This document shows, one piece after another, positions 26,409-35,176 of a stretch of DNA of 64,000 nt. Within the stretch, counting starts at the first letter, position 1. Each line of letters begins with the position of its first letter. The notes under the pieces were generated by a model, which made no database searches, was not told the origin of the DNA, and saw only the letters and a list, made by a program, of their open reading frames with translations. Location: positions 1 through 64,000 of the forward strand of contig DAIOGA010000003.1 in NCBI GenBank assembly GCA_036745495.1, in the 5' to 3' direction. A program made the position numbers and the translations under genes. Source of the stretch: Methylopumilus sp036745495 (GTDB lineage Bacteria; Pseudomonadota; Gammaproteobacteria; Burkholderiales; Methylophilaceae).

Positions 26409-27044
26409 ATGAACCCTCAGAAGCGGTTTAAGATTTTTGAAGCGCTATCAAAAAATACGCCTCATCCCACTACTGAACTTATTTATCAAACACCTTTTCA
26501 GCTCCTGATCGCAGTTATTTTATCAGCACAAGCGACTGACAAATCCGTGAATAAAGCTACCTTATTGCTATTTGATAAAGCATCAAATGCAAGAGAATTA
26601 TCCCAATTGAAATTAAGTGATATTGAGTCTTGCATAAAAACTATTGGGCTCTACAAAACAAAAGCGAAAAATATACTTGAAACAGCAAAGATTGTGCATG
26701 CCAAATTTAAAGGTGAAGTACCTCATGATCGTTTATTACTTGAAGCGCTTCCTGGTGTTGGACGAAAAACAGCTAACGTTATTTTAAATACAATTTTTAA
26801 TGAGCCCGCAATTGCGGTTGATACACATATATTTAGAATTTCAAATCGAATAAATATAGCGCCAGGAGAAAATGTACTTCAAGTAGAAAAAAAATTAATG
26901 AAAGTTACGCCAAAAGAATTTTTAAAGGATGCACACCACTTATTGATTCTTCATGGGAGATATACTTGCACAGCAAGGCTTCCAAAATGCAGCGATTGTG
27001 TAATTAACGATTTATGTGAGTATAAGAAAAAAATTATTAATTAA
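26409..27044 (+). CDS. nth: Endonuclease III
   Basis: Nth removes oxidised pyrimidines and nicks abasic sites in base-excision repair. The helix-hairpin-helix L-P-G-V-G-R-K-T-A-N has the catalytic Lys, and the catalytic Asp is in A-V-D-T-H-I-F-R. The 4Fe-4S loop has the exact spacing C-x6-C-x2-C-x5-C at the C-terminus. The length (211 aa) is standard. It lies 9 bases after rsxE, as in many gammaproteobacteria, and converges on the DUF1289 gene with a 4-base overlap. Confidence 0.97.
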   Translation: MNPQKRFKIFEALSKNTPHPTTELIYQTPFQLLIAVILSAQATDKSVNKATLLLFDKASNARELSQLKLSDIESCIKTIGLYKTKAKNILETAKIVHAKFKGEVPHDRLLLEALPGVGRKTANVILNTIFNEPAIAVDTHIFRISNRINIAPGENVLQVEKKLMKVTPKEFLKDAHHLLILHGRYTCTARLPKCSDCVINDLCEYKKKIIN

Positions 27045-27214
27045 AACGAAATAAGATTGATCTGTCTTTGCGTTGCTAATTGAGTAATCTCTTTTTTTTG
27101 ATCATCAGTGAATGATATCCATTTAGAAATTTCCTCTTCACTTCTAAAGCATCCGTCACAAAACTGATGTTCTTTATTAATATGGCAAACGCCAATACAA
27201 GGAGATTCAACCAA
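27041..27214 (-). CDS. DUF1289 family small protein, 57 aa
   Basis: After V-E-S-P-C-I-G-V-C-H comes F-C-D-G-C-F-R-S-E-E-E-I and K-W-I-S-F, the full DUF1289 pattern with four Cys residues (S-P-C-x3-C ... C-x2-C) that could bind a metal or iron-sulfur cluster. The function of the family is unknown. No ATG is available in frame; a TTG at 27214 with a purine-rich AAGAAAG 9 bases upstream is the best start. It lies 18 bases after secA on the same strand and its stop overlaps that of nth. Confidence 0.8.
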   Translation of the reverse strand: MVESPCIGVCHINKEHQFCDGCFRSEEEISKWISFTDDQKKEITQLATQRQINLISF

Positions 27215-27232
27215 AACAATAAACTTTCTTAA

Positions 27233-29902
27233 TTAGTCTAAAGTACCGTGGCATTGTTTATATTTTTTATTACTTCCGCATGGACATGGATCGTTTCTGC
27301 CAACTTTAGGCAAAGCATTTTCTGCGTCGTCTTTTTTTCTAGATGATTTCTTAACTTCATCTTTATTTTTTTCATCAATCTCGTTGACTTCATCCTCATT
27401 CTTAATCTTTACAACCATAGTAATGCGTGTAACTTCAGTTTTAACTGTATCTAGAAGATATCCGAATAATTCAAATGCCTCTTTTTTATATTCTTGCTTA
27501 GGATTCTTTTGAGCATAAGATCTAAGATGTATACCTTGCCTTAAATGATCAAGAGATGACAAATGCTCTCTCCAGTGTTGATCAATACTTTGTAACATCA
27601 CTGTTTTTTCGAAATGCCGAATAATGTCTTTGCCGACTAAAGACTCTTTTTCTTGATATTGCTTATTAGCTAGCGTAATGACTCTCTCATAAATATCTTC
27701 TATATCAATCTGAGGCTCTTTATCAATCCATGCTTTGATAGAAAGATTTAAACCATAATCGGAAAATAAAATTTTCTCTAAGGATGCAATATCCCACATA
27801 TCTTCCATGCTGCCTGGCGGGATATACCCTTGCATGAGTTCACTAAGCACGTCTGCTCTCATCGCAGCAATTGTCTCTGATGTATGGTCAGAATCAAGCA
27901 ATTCATTTCTTTGTTCATAAATTACTTTTCTTTGGTCATTTGCGACATCATCGTATTCAAGCAGCTGCTTTCTAATATCAAAATTGCGCCCTTCCACTTT
28001 TCTTTGAGCATTTTCAATTGCTTTTGTCACCCATGAATGCTCAATAGCTTCGCCTTCTGGCATCTTAAGCTTTTCCATAATGGCTGAAACGCGATCAGAC
28101 GCAAATATTCTTAATAATGAATCCTCTAGAGATAAATAAAATCGACTAGATCCAGGATCTCCTTGTCTTCCTGCGCGTCCTCTTAACTGATTGTCTACAC
28201 GTCTTGATTCGTGTCTCTCAGTGCCGATAATATGAAGTCCGCCTGCTTTAACTACTAAGCTATTCTGCTCTTTCCATCCATCCTTAAGCGCTTTAATTTC
28301 TTTTTCTTTTTTGCTTTCGGTTAATTTATCGTTCACTTTAATATCATGAATATCAGTTTCAATACTTCCACCAAGCACAATATCTGTTCCGCGACCTGCC
28401 ATATTAGTTGCAATAGTAATCATGCCCGGACGCCCCGCTTGCGCAATAATATGTGCTTCTTTTTCATGATGCTTCGCATTCAATACTTGATGCTTTAATT
28501 TTGCTTTTGTAAGTAATGCTGAAATAAGCTCTGAATTTTCAATTGAAGTAGTGCCCACTAATACCGGTTGATCAATCTTTTGACATGCCTTGATATCTTC
28601 AATAACTGCAGCATATCGCTCTTGTGAAGTGCGATACACTTTATCCATCATGTCTTTTCTTTGTGTCGTTCGATGGGGGGGAATAATAATAGTTTCTAAA
28701 CCGTAAATCTGACTAAATTCATAAGCTTCTGTATCAGCTGTACCTGTCATCCCAGATAGTTTTTGATACATCCTAAAATAATTTTGGAATGTAATAGAAG
28801 CGAGCGTTTGATTTTCTTTTTGTATTTCAACACCTTCTTTGGCCTCAACAGCCTGATGAATACCTTCTGACCATCTGCGGCCCGGCATCATTCTTCCTGT
28901 AAATTCATCGACAATAATGATGCTGTTATCTCGAACAACATAATGCTGATCTTTATTAAATAAGCTTCTTGCTTTTAATGAAGCATTAATATGATGCACG
29001 AGTGAAATATTCGTTGCATCATATAAACTCGATTGTTCAGATAACAATCCTGCTTTAATTAATAACTTCTCTACATTCTCATGGCCGCTTTCTGAAAGAA
29101 CCACCTGATGTGCTTTTTCATCCACCCAGTAGTCGCCACTCTCTTCTTCGGTTTTTTGTCTTGAAAGCTTAGCAACTACTAAATTAATCTTAGTATAAAG
29201 ATCAACGTTATCTTCAGCCTGTCCTGAAATAATAAGAGGCGTTCTTGCCTCGTCAATTAATATTGAGTCAACTTCATCAACTAAACCGTAATGTAATTTA
29301 CGCTGAACACGCTCTTCTTTAGAGAAGATCATGTTGTCTCTTAAATAATCAAATCCGAATTCATTGTTTGTGCCATAGGTGATATCTGCTTGATAGGCTT
29401 TTTTCTTTTCTTCACTTGAAATATTGGATAAATTAATACCAACTTCTAAACCTAAGAATCTATATATCTGACCCATCCACTCAGCATCTCGTTTTGCAAG
29501 ATAGTCATTGACTGTAATAACATGAACACCTTTACCTTCTAAGGCATTAAGATACGTAGGTAATGTAGCAACAAGCGTCTTACCTTCTCCTGTTCGCATT
29601 TCTGAAATTTTTCCGTCATGAAGCGCCATGCCACCAATAAGTTGCACATCAAAATGACGCATTTCCAATACACGTCGACTTGCTTCTCTCACGACAGCAA
29701 AAGCCTCAACCAGCAAATCATCTATCTTTTGTCCTTCGTTAAGACGTTTTTTAAATTCTGAAGTTTTAGCTTTTAGAGCTGCATCACTCAGTTTTTTAGT
29801 TGCTTCTTCTAATGAATTTATTTGGTGAACTTTTTTTCCATATTCTTTGAGGAGTCTATCGTTTCTACTACCAAATAAATTTTTAACAATGGTCTTTAAC
29901 AT
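27233..29902 (-). CDS. secA: Preprotein translocase ATPase SecA
   Basis: SecA is the motor that pushes preproteins through SecYEG. It shows motor domain I with M-R-T-G-E-G-K-T (Walker A) and V-D-E-V-D-S-I-L-I-D-E-A-R-T (Walker B), the cross-linking domain, motor domain II with T-N-M-A-G-R-G-T-D-I and Q-L-R-G-R-A-G-R-Q-G-D-P-G-S, the scaffold helix, and the C-terminal zinc finger D-P-C-P-C-G-S-(x6)-C-H that binds SecB and ribosomes. The length (889 aa) is typical. Together with SecDF-YajC, most of the Sec export system is encoded here. Confidence 0.98.
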   Translation of the reverse strand: MLKTIVKNLFGSRNDRLLKEYGKKVHQINSLEEATKKLSDAALKAKTSEFKKRLNEGQKIDDLLVEAFAVVREASRRVLEMRHFDVQLIGGMALHDGKISEMRTGEGKTLVATLPTYLNALEGKGVHVITVNDYLAKRDAEWMGQIYRFLGLEVGINLSNISSEEKKKAYQADITYGTNNEFGFDYLRDNMIFSKEERVQRKLHYGLVDEVDSILIDEARTPLIISGQAEDNVDLYTKINLVVAKLSRQKTEEESGDYWVDEKAHQVVLSESGHENVEKLLIKAGLLSEQSSLYDATNISLVHHINASLKARSLFNKDQHYVVRDNSIIIVDEFTGRMMPGRRWSEGIHQAVEAKEGVEIQKENQTLASITFQNYFRMYQKLSGMTGTADTEAYEFSQIYGLETIIIPPHRTTQRKDMMDKVYRTSQERYAAVIEDIKACQKIDQPVLVGTTSIENSELISALLTKAKLKHQVLNAKHHEKEAHIIAQAGRPGMITIATNMAGRGTDIVLGGSIETDIHDIKVNDKLTESKKEKEIKALKDGWKEQNSLVVKAGGLHIIGTERHESRRVDNQLRGRAGRQGDPGSSRFYLSLEDSLLRIFASDRVSAIMEKLKMPEGEAIEHSWVTKAIENAQRKVEGRNFDIRKQLLEYDDVANDQRKVIYEQRNELLDSDHTSETIAAMRADVLSELMQGYIPPGSMEDMWDIASLEKILFSDYGLNLSIKAWIDKEPQIDIEDIYERVITLANKQYQEKESLVGKDIIRHFEKTVMLQSIDQHWREHLSSLDHLRQGIHLRSYAQKNPKQEYKKEAFELFGYLLDTVKTEVTRITMVVKIKNEDEVNEIDEKNKDEVKKSSRKKDDAENALPKVGRNDPCPCGSNKKYKQCHGTLD

Positions 29903-29938
29903 AATATAAATATTCTTAATCGAGATAATTTGAAATAA

Positions 29939-30829
29939 TTAAAATTGAAGATACTTGCGAGGATCTAAAGATTCACCATTCATTCTAATTTCATAATGAA
30001 GATGTGGCCCTGTTGATCTTCCAGTATTACCTACTAGTGCTATAACCTGATTCTTTTTAATACGGTCGCCCTCTTTAACTAATAATTTAGATGCATGTGC
30101 ATATCGTGTTTCAAGTCCAGACCCATGAGAAATACGAACTATATTGCCATATTCAGGAGTTATTTCGGCTGCTATCACAATACCTGCTGCAGTTGCCTTA
30201 ATAGGTTGACCAACATCTGCGCTAAAATCTAACCCTTCATGAAACGCTCTTACTCCCAAAAAAGGATCCACCCTCCAGCCATAGCTTGATGAATTGAAAG
30301 GCGCATTAACAGGAGAAGCATTAGGCAGAGTGTCTTTAAAAACGCTTTGTTTAAGATAAATAGCTTCTAAATTATTGTAGTACTCTTCGTGTTTTTCAAT
30401 ATCAAGCGTTAGTTTATCAATAAATGATTGAAGTTCAGTCTCTGAAAAATTTTTTTCGGGAACGAAGGGGCCGCCTTGACCAGATGATTTTATTGGTGCT
30501 GGTTTAGGTATCTTTTCATTTGTTTTTAATTTCTCTTTAGCAAAATCTTGCAGTCTCTGAGATTGATTATCAATACGAATTAATCGGGCTTGAAGTTCGC
30601 CAATTTGGGTTGCATAAACATCTAAATTCTTCTGAAAACTACCTAAATTAAGATCAAGTTTAAGGTTGATTAATGATTTTTTTTCTTCATCGCCACCGTT
30701 ATATTTCGAATCAAGCCAGTTAATGCCTTGAATAAGCCCAATAAAAAGCAAAAAGATTATGGCAACAAAGGTTACTAAATGGATACTTTTTGGCTTTGAT
30801 GTGCTATTTGTTACAAAGATAATTCGCAT
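29939..30829 (-). CDS. M23 family peptidase (LytM domain), membrane-anchored
   Basis: The protein (296 aa) has one N-terminal membrane helix (about 18-36), a coiled-coil-like periplasmic stretch (about 50-170) and a C-terminal LytM/M23 domain. Zinc ligands are visible in F-H-E-G-L-D-F-S-A-D and G-P-H-L-H-Y-E-I-R, so it looks active as a peptidoglycan endopeptidase. Such proteins trim crosslinks or regulate wall growth and division. It is next to secA and divergent from the DciA gene, an arrangement seen in betaproteobacteria. Confidence 0.92.
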   Translation of the reverse strand: MRIIFVTNSTSKPKSIHLVTFVAIIFLLFIGLIQGINWLDSKYNGGDEEKKSLINLKLDLNLGSFQKNLDVYATQIGELQARLIRIDNQSQRLQDFAKEKLKTNEKIPKPAPIKSSGQGGPFVPEKNFSETELQSFIDKLTLDIEKHEEYYNNLEAIYLKQSVFKDTLPNASPVNAPFNSSSYGWRVDPFLGVRAFHEGLDFSADVGQPIKATAAGIVIAAEITPEYGNIVRISHGSGLETRYAHASKLLVKEGDRIKKNQVIALVGNTGRSTGPHLHYEIRMNGESLDPRKYLQF

Positions 30830-30871
30830 TGAAGTCTAAAATTTAGCTTAAATAATAGATAATTATAACTT

Positions 30872-31315
30872 ATGAAGCCCGTCAACAAGCTTTTGGAAAG
30901 TGAAGTATTTTCCTCGATTAGAGAGAAAAATCGCTCTATTTCTAGCTATCAAAAGCTATGGTCTACCAAGGCCCCAAGTAAACTAGCCCCTTTATCTCAT
31001 GTCGGCGGGATTCGAGATGATATTTTGACTATTTATGTTGAAAATAGCGGTATTGCCAGCAAATTAAAGTTTATTGAATCCACCCTTCTCAAGGACTTAA
31101 ATGAGGGTATTCAAAAAGAAATACCTTATGCCAATCCAATTAAGTCGTTAAAAATAAAATTGGTGATTAAAAATTCTAAAGTGACACTTACTCGATCTAA
31201 AAGTTTTCCTGTTCAGGCTAAATCAGCTTTCGAAAATCTACTCAGCAGTCTCGAGGACTCTCCTTTAAGGCATCGCCTCATTAAGCTCATTAAACATCAT
31301 GCAAATACTGACTGA
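30872..31315 (+). CDS. DciA-like DUF721 protein (helicase loader)
   Basis: A 147-residue protein with the DUF721 domain: W-(x3)-A-P-S-K-L-A-P-L-S-H-V near residues 30-45 and the D-I-L-T-I-Y-V-E-N-S-G-I-A-S-K-L-K-F segment. DUF721 proteins include DciA, the ancestral loader of the replicative helicase DnaB in bacteria lacking DnaC. The position near secA and an M23 peptidase matches betaproteobacterial genomes. Family level is fairly sure; the role is by analogy. Confidence 0.8.
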   Translation: MKPVNKLLESEVFSSIREKNRSISSYQKLWSTKAPSKLAPLSHVGGIRDDILTIYVENSGIASKLKFIESTLLKDLNEGIQKEIPYANPIKSLKIKLVIKNSKVTLTRSKSFPVQAKSAFENLLSSLEDSPLRHRLIKLIKHHANTD

Positions 31316-32102
31316 AGCATCCATACTCATTATTGCTGGAAGCCTTGTTGGTACATTATCTGGACTTCTTGGTATTGGTGGCGGCCTTATCATTGTCCCT
31401 CTTCTGGCTTATGTCTTAATTCATTTTCATCAAGTTGCTTTTGATCAAGCAATGCTCATGGCCATTGGAACTTCTCTCGCCTCTATTATTTTTACAGGGG
31501 GGGTGTCGAGTTTTTTTCATACAAAACAGAACAATATGAGTTGGTCAACGGCGGCACATTACATTCCTGGGGTTTTTTTTGGTTCTTTAGCTATGGCTTT
31601 TATCATCCCTCATTTAAATATTGCACTCATTAAGCACGCTTTTATTATCTACACTTTTCTTGCTGCCTATGAAATTTTTAAGTCTCCTAAAATCAAAAGC
31701 TCAGTTCAATTGCCGTCTTTTATTTTTGCTAATCTTTATGGATTCACAATAGGCTCTATCTCCACCATTATTGGAATTGGCGGAGGCACTATGTTTGTAC
31801 CTTATTTTATTTATCATAAAGTTAATCCTAGGCTTGCTGTTGGATTGTCTAGCTCGCTAGGGGTATTTATAGGACTAGGCGCTTCATTTGGATTTATTAA
31901 AAATGGCTTACATTTAAACCAGCTACCTCAATTTAGTATCGGCTACATCTATTTACCAGGGCTTATATTCATGACGGCTTCGAGTCTTATTTTTGTGAGG
32001 CTCGCAACAAAATGGATACATCAAATTTCTATTTCAACATTAAAAAAAATATTCGCTTGTCTATTAATTTTAATAGGCTTGTCAATGCTTTTTACAGGCT
32101 AA
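31299..32102 (+). CDS. TauE/SafE family sulfite exporter-like protein
   Basis: A 267-residue membrane protein with about eight helices and the two glycine-rich repeats of the family: L-L-G-I-G-G-G-L-I-I-V-P near residue 24 and I-I-G-I-G-G-G-T-M-F-V-P near residue 160. Members export sulfite, sulfoacetate or other organic anions; the substrate cannot be assigned here. The start overlaps the end of the DciA gene by 17 bases in another frame, so the two are likely co-transcribed. Confidence 0.87.
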   Translation: MQILTEASILIIAGSLVGTLSGLLGIGGGLIIVPLLAYVLIHFHQVAFDQAMLMAIGTSLASIIFTGGVSSFFHTKQNNMSWSTAAHYIPGVFFGSLAMAFIIPHLNIALIKHAFIIYTFLAAYEIFKSPKIKSSVQLPSFIFANLYGFTIGSISTIIGIGGGTMFVPYFIYHKVNPRLAVGLSSSLGVFIGLGASFGFIKNGLHLNQLPQFSIGYIYLPGLIFMTASSLIFVRLATKWIHQISISTLKKIFACLLILIGLSMLFTG

Positions 32103-32204
32103 TCTGTAATTAAAATATTAAGTTTAGTAGTGACAAAGTTATTGAATGTGATAATTTATCGTATAAGTTTTTCATTTTAAGATTTCCAAAATTTAGGAGT
32201 ATGT

Positions 32205-34229
32205 ATGTCAGAACTTAACCTTATTATTGGCGCGGCACTCTTAGCAATTCTTTATGGTGCGGTCATGAGTGCATGGATATTTAAACTGCCAGCTGGTAAT
32301 TCAAAAATGCAGGCAATCGCCCTAGCTATTCAAGAAGGCGCTAAAGCTTATCTTGCAAGACAATATAAAGCGATATCAATTGTAGGTATTGTTTTAACAA
32401 TTCTCATTGGTATGTTTATCTCCAAAGATACGGCATTAGGCTTTGTCATTGGCGCACTTCTCTCTGGCGCTTGTGGATTTATTGGTATGAACGTTTCTGT
32501 CAAAGCAAATGTGAGAACAGCTCAAGCTGCTACAAAAGGCATTGTGCCAGCACTTGATGTCGCCTTTAAAGGTGGCGCTATTACAGGATTGCTTGTGGTC
32601 GGGCTTGGTCTTCTTGGCGTAACAGGTTTTTATATGTATCTAGGTGGTGCTGAAGCTACTAATTTAAATCCTCTGATCGGACTCGCTTTTGGCTCCTCAC
32701 TTATTTCAATTTTTGCTCGTTTAGGCGGCGGCATCTTCACTAAGGGTGCAGACGTAGGTGCTGACTTAGTGGGTAAAGTTGAAGCAGGTATACCAGAAGA
32801 TGACCCAAGAAATCCAGCTGTAATTGCAGATAACGTTGGTGATAATGTAGGCGATTGTGCAGGTATGGCAGCAGATTTATTCGAAACTTATGCGGTAACT
32901 TTAATTGCAACTATGGTTCTTGGTGGCCTTATGATCACCAACAATGGTGCAAGCGGCATTATCTACCCTCTCTTATTGGGCGCAGCTTCTATCGTGACAT
33001 CGATTGTTGGATGTTTCTTTGTAAGAGCAACTCCTAAAATGAAAAATGTTATGCCCGCTTTATATAAAGGTCTCATCGTAGCAGGTGGACTCTCACTTGT
33101 AGCTTTCTACTATGTTACAAACTTTGTTTTTCCCGAAGGTGTTTCAATACAGAATGTAAATGTATCTTCAATGGCTCTATTCCAAGCATGTATCGTAGGT
33201 TTGGTATTAACAGCAGCTTTAGTATGGATTACAGAATATTACACTGGCACTGATTACGAACCTGTAAGACATGTAGCGCGCGCTTCAAAAACAGGTCACG
33301 CCACAAATATTATTGCGGGTATTGGTATCTCGATGAAATCTACCGCACTTCCTGTTATCTCTGTTTGTATTGCAATCTTTGTGTCTCATCACCTCGCGGG
33401 TCTTTATGGTGTCGCCGTTGCTGCAACATCAATGTTAAGTATGGCTGGTATTATCGTGGCATTAGACGCATACGGTCCAATTACTGATAACGCTGGCGGT
33501 ATTGCTGAAATGGCTGGATTACCAAAGAGCGTTCGCGATGTTACTGATCCATTAGATGCTGTTGGCAATACAACTAAAGCAGTAACTAAAGGTTATGCGA
33601 TTGGATCAGCCGGTCTTGCAGCGCTTGTTCTTTTTGCAGACTACACACATAAATTAGAGTCTGTGGGTATTGCAACTACTTTTGATTTAAGTGATCCATT
33701 AGTTATTATTGGATTAATTATTGGCGGTCTTATTCCTTACCTTTTTGCTGCGATGGCAATGGAAGCAGTAGGAAGAGCTGCTGGTGCAGTTGTAGAAGAA
33801 GTAAGACGACAATTCAAAACTATTAAGGGCATCATGACTGGCAAAGGTAAGCCTGATTATGCAAGAGCTGTAGATATGTTAACGACAGCTGCTATTAAAG
33901 AAATGATTGTTCCTTCATTGCTTCCTGTAGCCGTTCCTATCGCAGTAGGATTATCTCTAGGGCCTAAAGCTTTGGGCGGTCTTCTTATGGGTACCATTGT
34001 GACGGGATTATTTGTAGCAATCTCAATGTGTACAGGCGGAGGCGCTTGGGATAATGCGAAGAAATATATTGAAGATGGTAATCACGGTGGCAAAGGTTCA
34101 GAAGCTCATAAAGCAGCTGTTACTGGTGATACTGTAGGTGATCCTTATAAAGATACTGCAGGCCCTGCGATTAACCCGCTCATTAAAATTATTAACATTG
34201 TGGCTCTTCTTATTGTGCCGCTTCTTTAA
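32205..34229 (+). CDS. hppA: Membrane proton-translocating pyrophosphatase (K+-independent type)
   Basis: HppA splits pyrophosphate and pumps protons across the membrane, recovering energy from biosynthesis. The 674-residue sequence has about 16 helices. The active site signature is present: D-V-G-A-D-L-V-G-K-V-E, then E-D-D-P-R-N-P-A-V-I-A-D-N-V-G-D-N-V-G-D. The key position in G-N-T-T-K-A is Lys458; Lys here marks potassium-independent H+-pumping enzymes, while Ala marks potassium-dependent ones. A 102-base leader with ribosome site TAGGAG precedes it and a strong terminator follows. This pump is common in streamlined aquatic bacteria. Confidence 0.97.
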   Translation: MSELNLIIGAALLAILYGAVMSAWIFKLPAGNSKMQAIALAIQEGAKAYLARQYKAISIVGIVLTILIGMFISKDTALGFVIGALLSGACGFIGMNVSVKANVRTAQAATKGIVPALDVAFKGGAITGLLVVGLGLLGVTGFYMYLGGAEATNLNPLIGLAFGSSLISIFARLGGGIFTKGADVGADLVGKVEAGIPEDDPRNPAVIADNVGDNVGDCAGMAADLFETYAVTLIATMVLGGLMITNNGASGIIYPLLLGAASIVTSIVGCFFVRATPKMKNVMPALYKGLIVAGGLSLVAFYYVTNFVFPEGVSIQNVNVSSMALFQACIVGLVLTAALVWITEYYTGTDYEPVRHVARASKTGHATNIIAGIGISMKSTALPVISVCIAIFVSHHLAGLYGVAVAATSMLSMAGIIVALDAYGPITDNAGGIAEMAGLPKSVRDVTDPLDAVGNTTKAVTKGYAIGSAGLAALVLFADYTHKLESVGIATTFDLSDPLVIIGLIIGGLIPYLFAAMAMEAVGRAAGAVVEEVRRQFKTIKGIMTGKGKPDYARAVDMLTTAAIKEMIVPSLLPVAVPIAVGLSLGPKALGGLLMGTIVTGLFVAISMCTGGGAWDNAKKYIEDGNHGGKGSEAHKAAVTGDTVGDPYKDTAGPAINPLIKIINIVALLIVPLL

Positions 34230-34240
34230 TTTTGATGCAT

Positions 34241-34272
34241 AAAAAAAGGCGCCTTATAGGCGCCTTTTTTAT
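34241..34272. terminator. Bidirectional terminator between hppA and purC
   Basis: A long GC-centred hairpin, AAAAAAGGCGCC with its complement GGCGCCTTTTTT around a short TTATA-type loop, has an A run on one side and a T run on the other. It can end both hppA (plus) and purC (minus), which converge here. Confidence 0.93.
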
Positions 34273-34276
34273 TTAA

Positions 34277-35176
34277 TTATTTTTTAATATCTTGGCCTGT
34301 AAGTTTTTGAAAAGCCTCTAAATATTTTTGACTAGTTTTCGTAATCACATCTAATGGTAAAGAAGGGGGTGGGGGTGTTTTATTCCATCCGCTACTTTCT
34401 AACCAATCCCTAATAAATTGTTTATCAAAACTTGGTTGAGATGTACCTTCGCGATATTGATCCAAAGGCCAAAAACGAGAAGAGTCCGGCGTTAATATTT
34501 CATCAATAAGCACTAAATTATTTTTGTCATCCAAACCGAATTCAAATTTTGTATCCGCAATAATAATGCCTTTTGTCAATGCGAAAGCCGATGCTTCTTG
34601 ATATAACTTAATACTAATTTCTTTAATACGTGATGCAATCTCTTTTCCAATACGAGCCTCACATTCTTCGTATGAAATGTTTTCATCGTGTTGCCCGACC
34701 GCTTCCTTACTGGAAGGTGTAAATATAGGCTCATTTAATTTTGCAGATTCTTTTAAGCCTTGTGGAAGTTTTATGCCACATACTGTTTGTGTATTTTGAT
34801 AATCTTTCCAGCCACTGCCTGATAAATAACCCCGAACAATAGCTTCAATAGGAAGTGCTTTTAATTTACGTGCGACAATAGCGCGATTTTTCACTTGAGC
34901 AACTTCGTTTTCAGATACAACACTTTCGGGTGTAATACCTGATAAATGATTTGCAACCACATAAGAAAGTTTTTGAAACCAAAAATCAGCCATTTGTGTA
35001 AGTACAAATCCTTTGTAAGGAATAGGCTCATTCATCACAACATCAAATGCTGATAATCGGTCTGTCGTTACAATCAAAAGATGTTTATCATCAATCTCAT
35101 ATATATCTCTCACTTTACCTTTGTGAAGCAAAGGAAGGCTTTTAATGGATGTTCCTATTAATTGGGTGTGAGCCAT
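34277..35176 (-). CDS. purC: SAICAR synthase (purine synthesis)
   Basis: PurC joins CAIR to aspartate in purine synthesis. It shows H-K-G-K-V-R-D-I-Y-E near residues 19-28, the ATP site, L-P-I-E-A-I-V-R-G-Y-L-S-G-S-G-W-K near 108-124, D-T-K-F-E-F-G near 208 and L-I-D-E-I-L-T-P-D-S-S-R-F-W near 223. The length (299 aa) fits the longer proteobacterial and yeast-like form rather than the about 237-aa E. coli form. The start ATG follows the pgk stop directly, so it is read from the gap-pgk unit, an unusual metabolic pairing. Confidence 0.96.
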   Translation of the reverse strand: MAHTQLIGTSIKSLPLLHKGKVRDIYEIDDKHLLIVTTDRLSAFDVVMNEPIPYKGFVLTQMADFWFQKLSYVVANHLSGITPESVVSENEVAQVKNRAIVARKLKALPIEAIVRGYLSGSGWKDYQNTQTVCGIKLPQGLKESAKLNEPIFTPSSKEAVGQHDENISYEECEARIGKEIASRIKEISIKLYQEASAFALTKGIIIADTKFEFGLDDKNNLVLIDEILTPDSSRFWPLDQYREGTSQPSFDKQFIRDWLESSGWNKTPPPPSLPLDVITKTSQKYLEAFQKLTGQDIKK

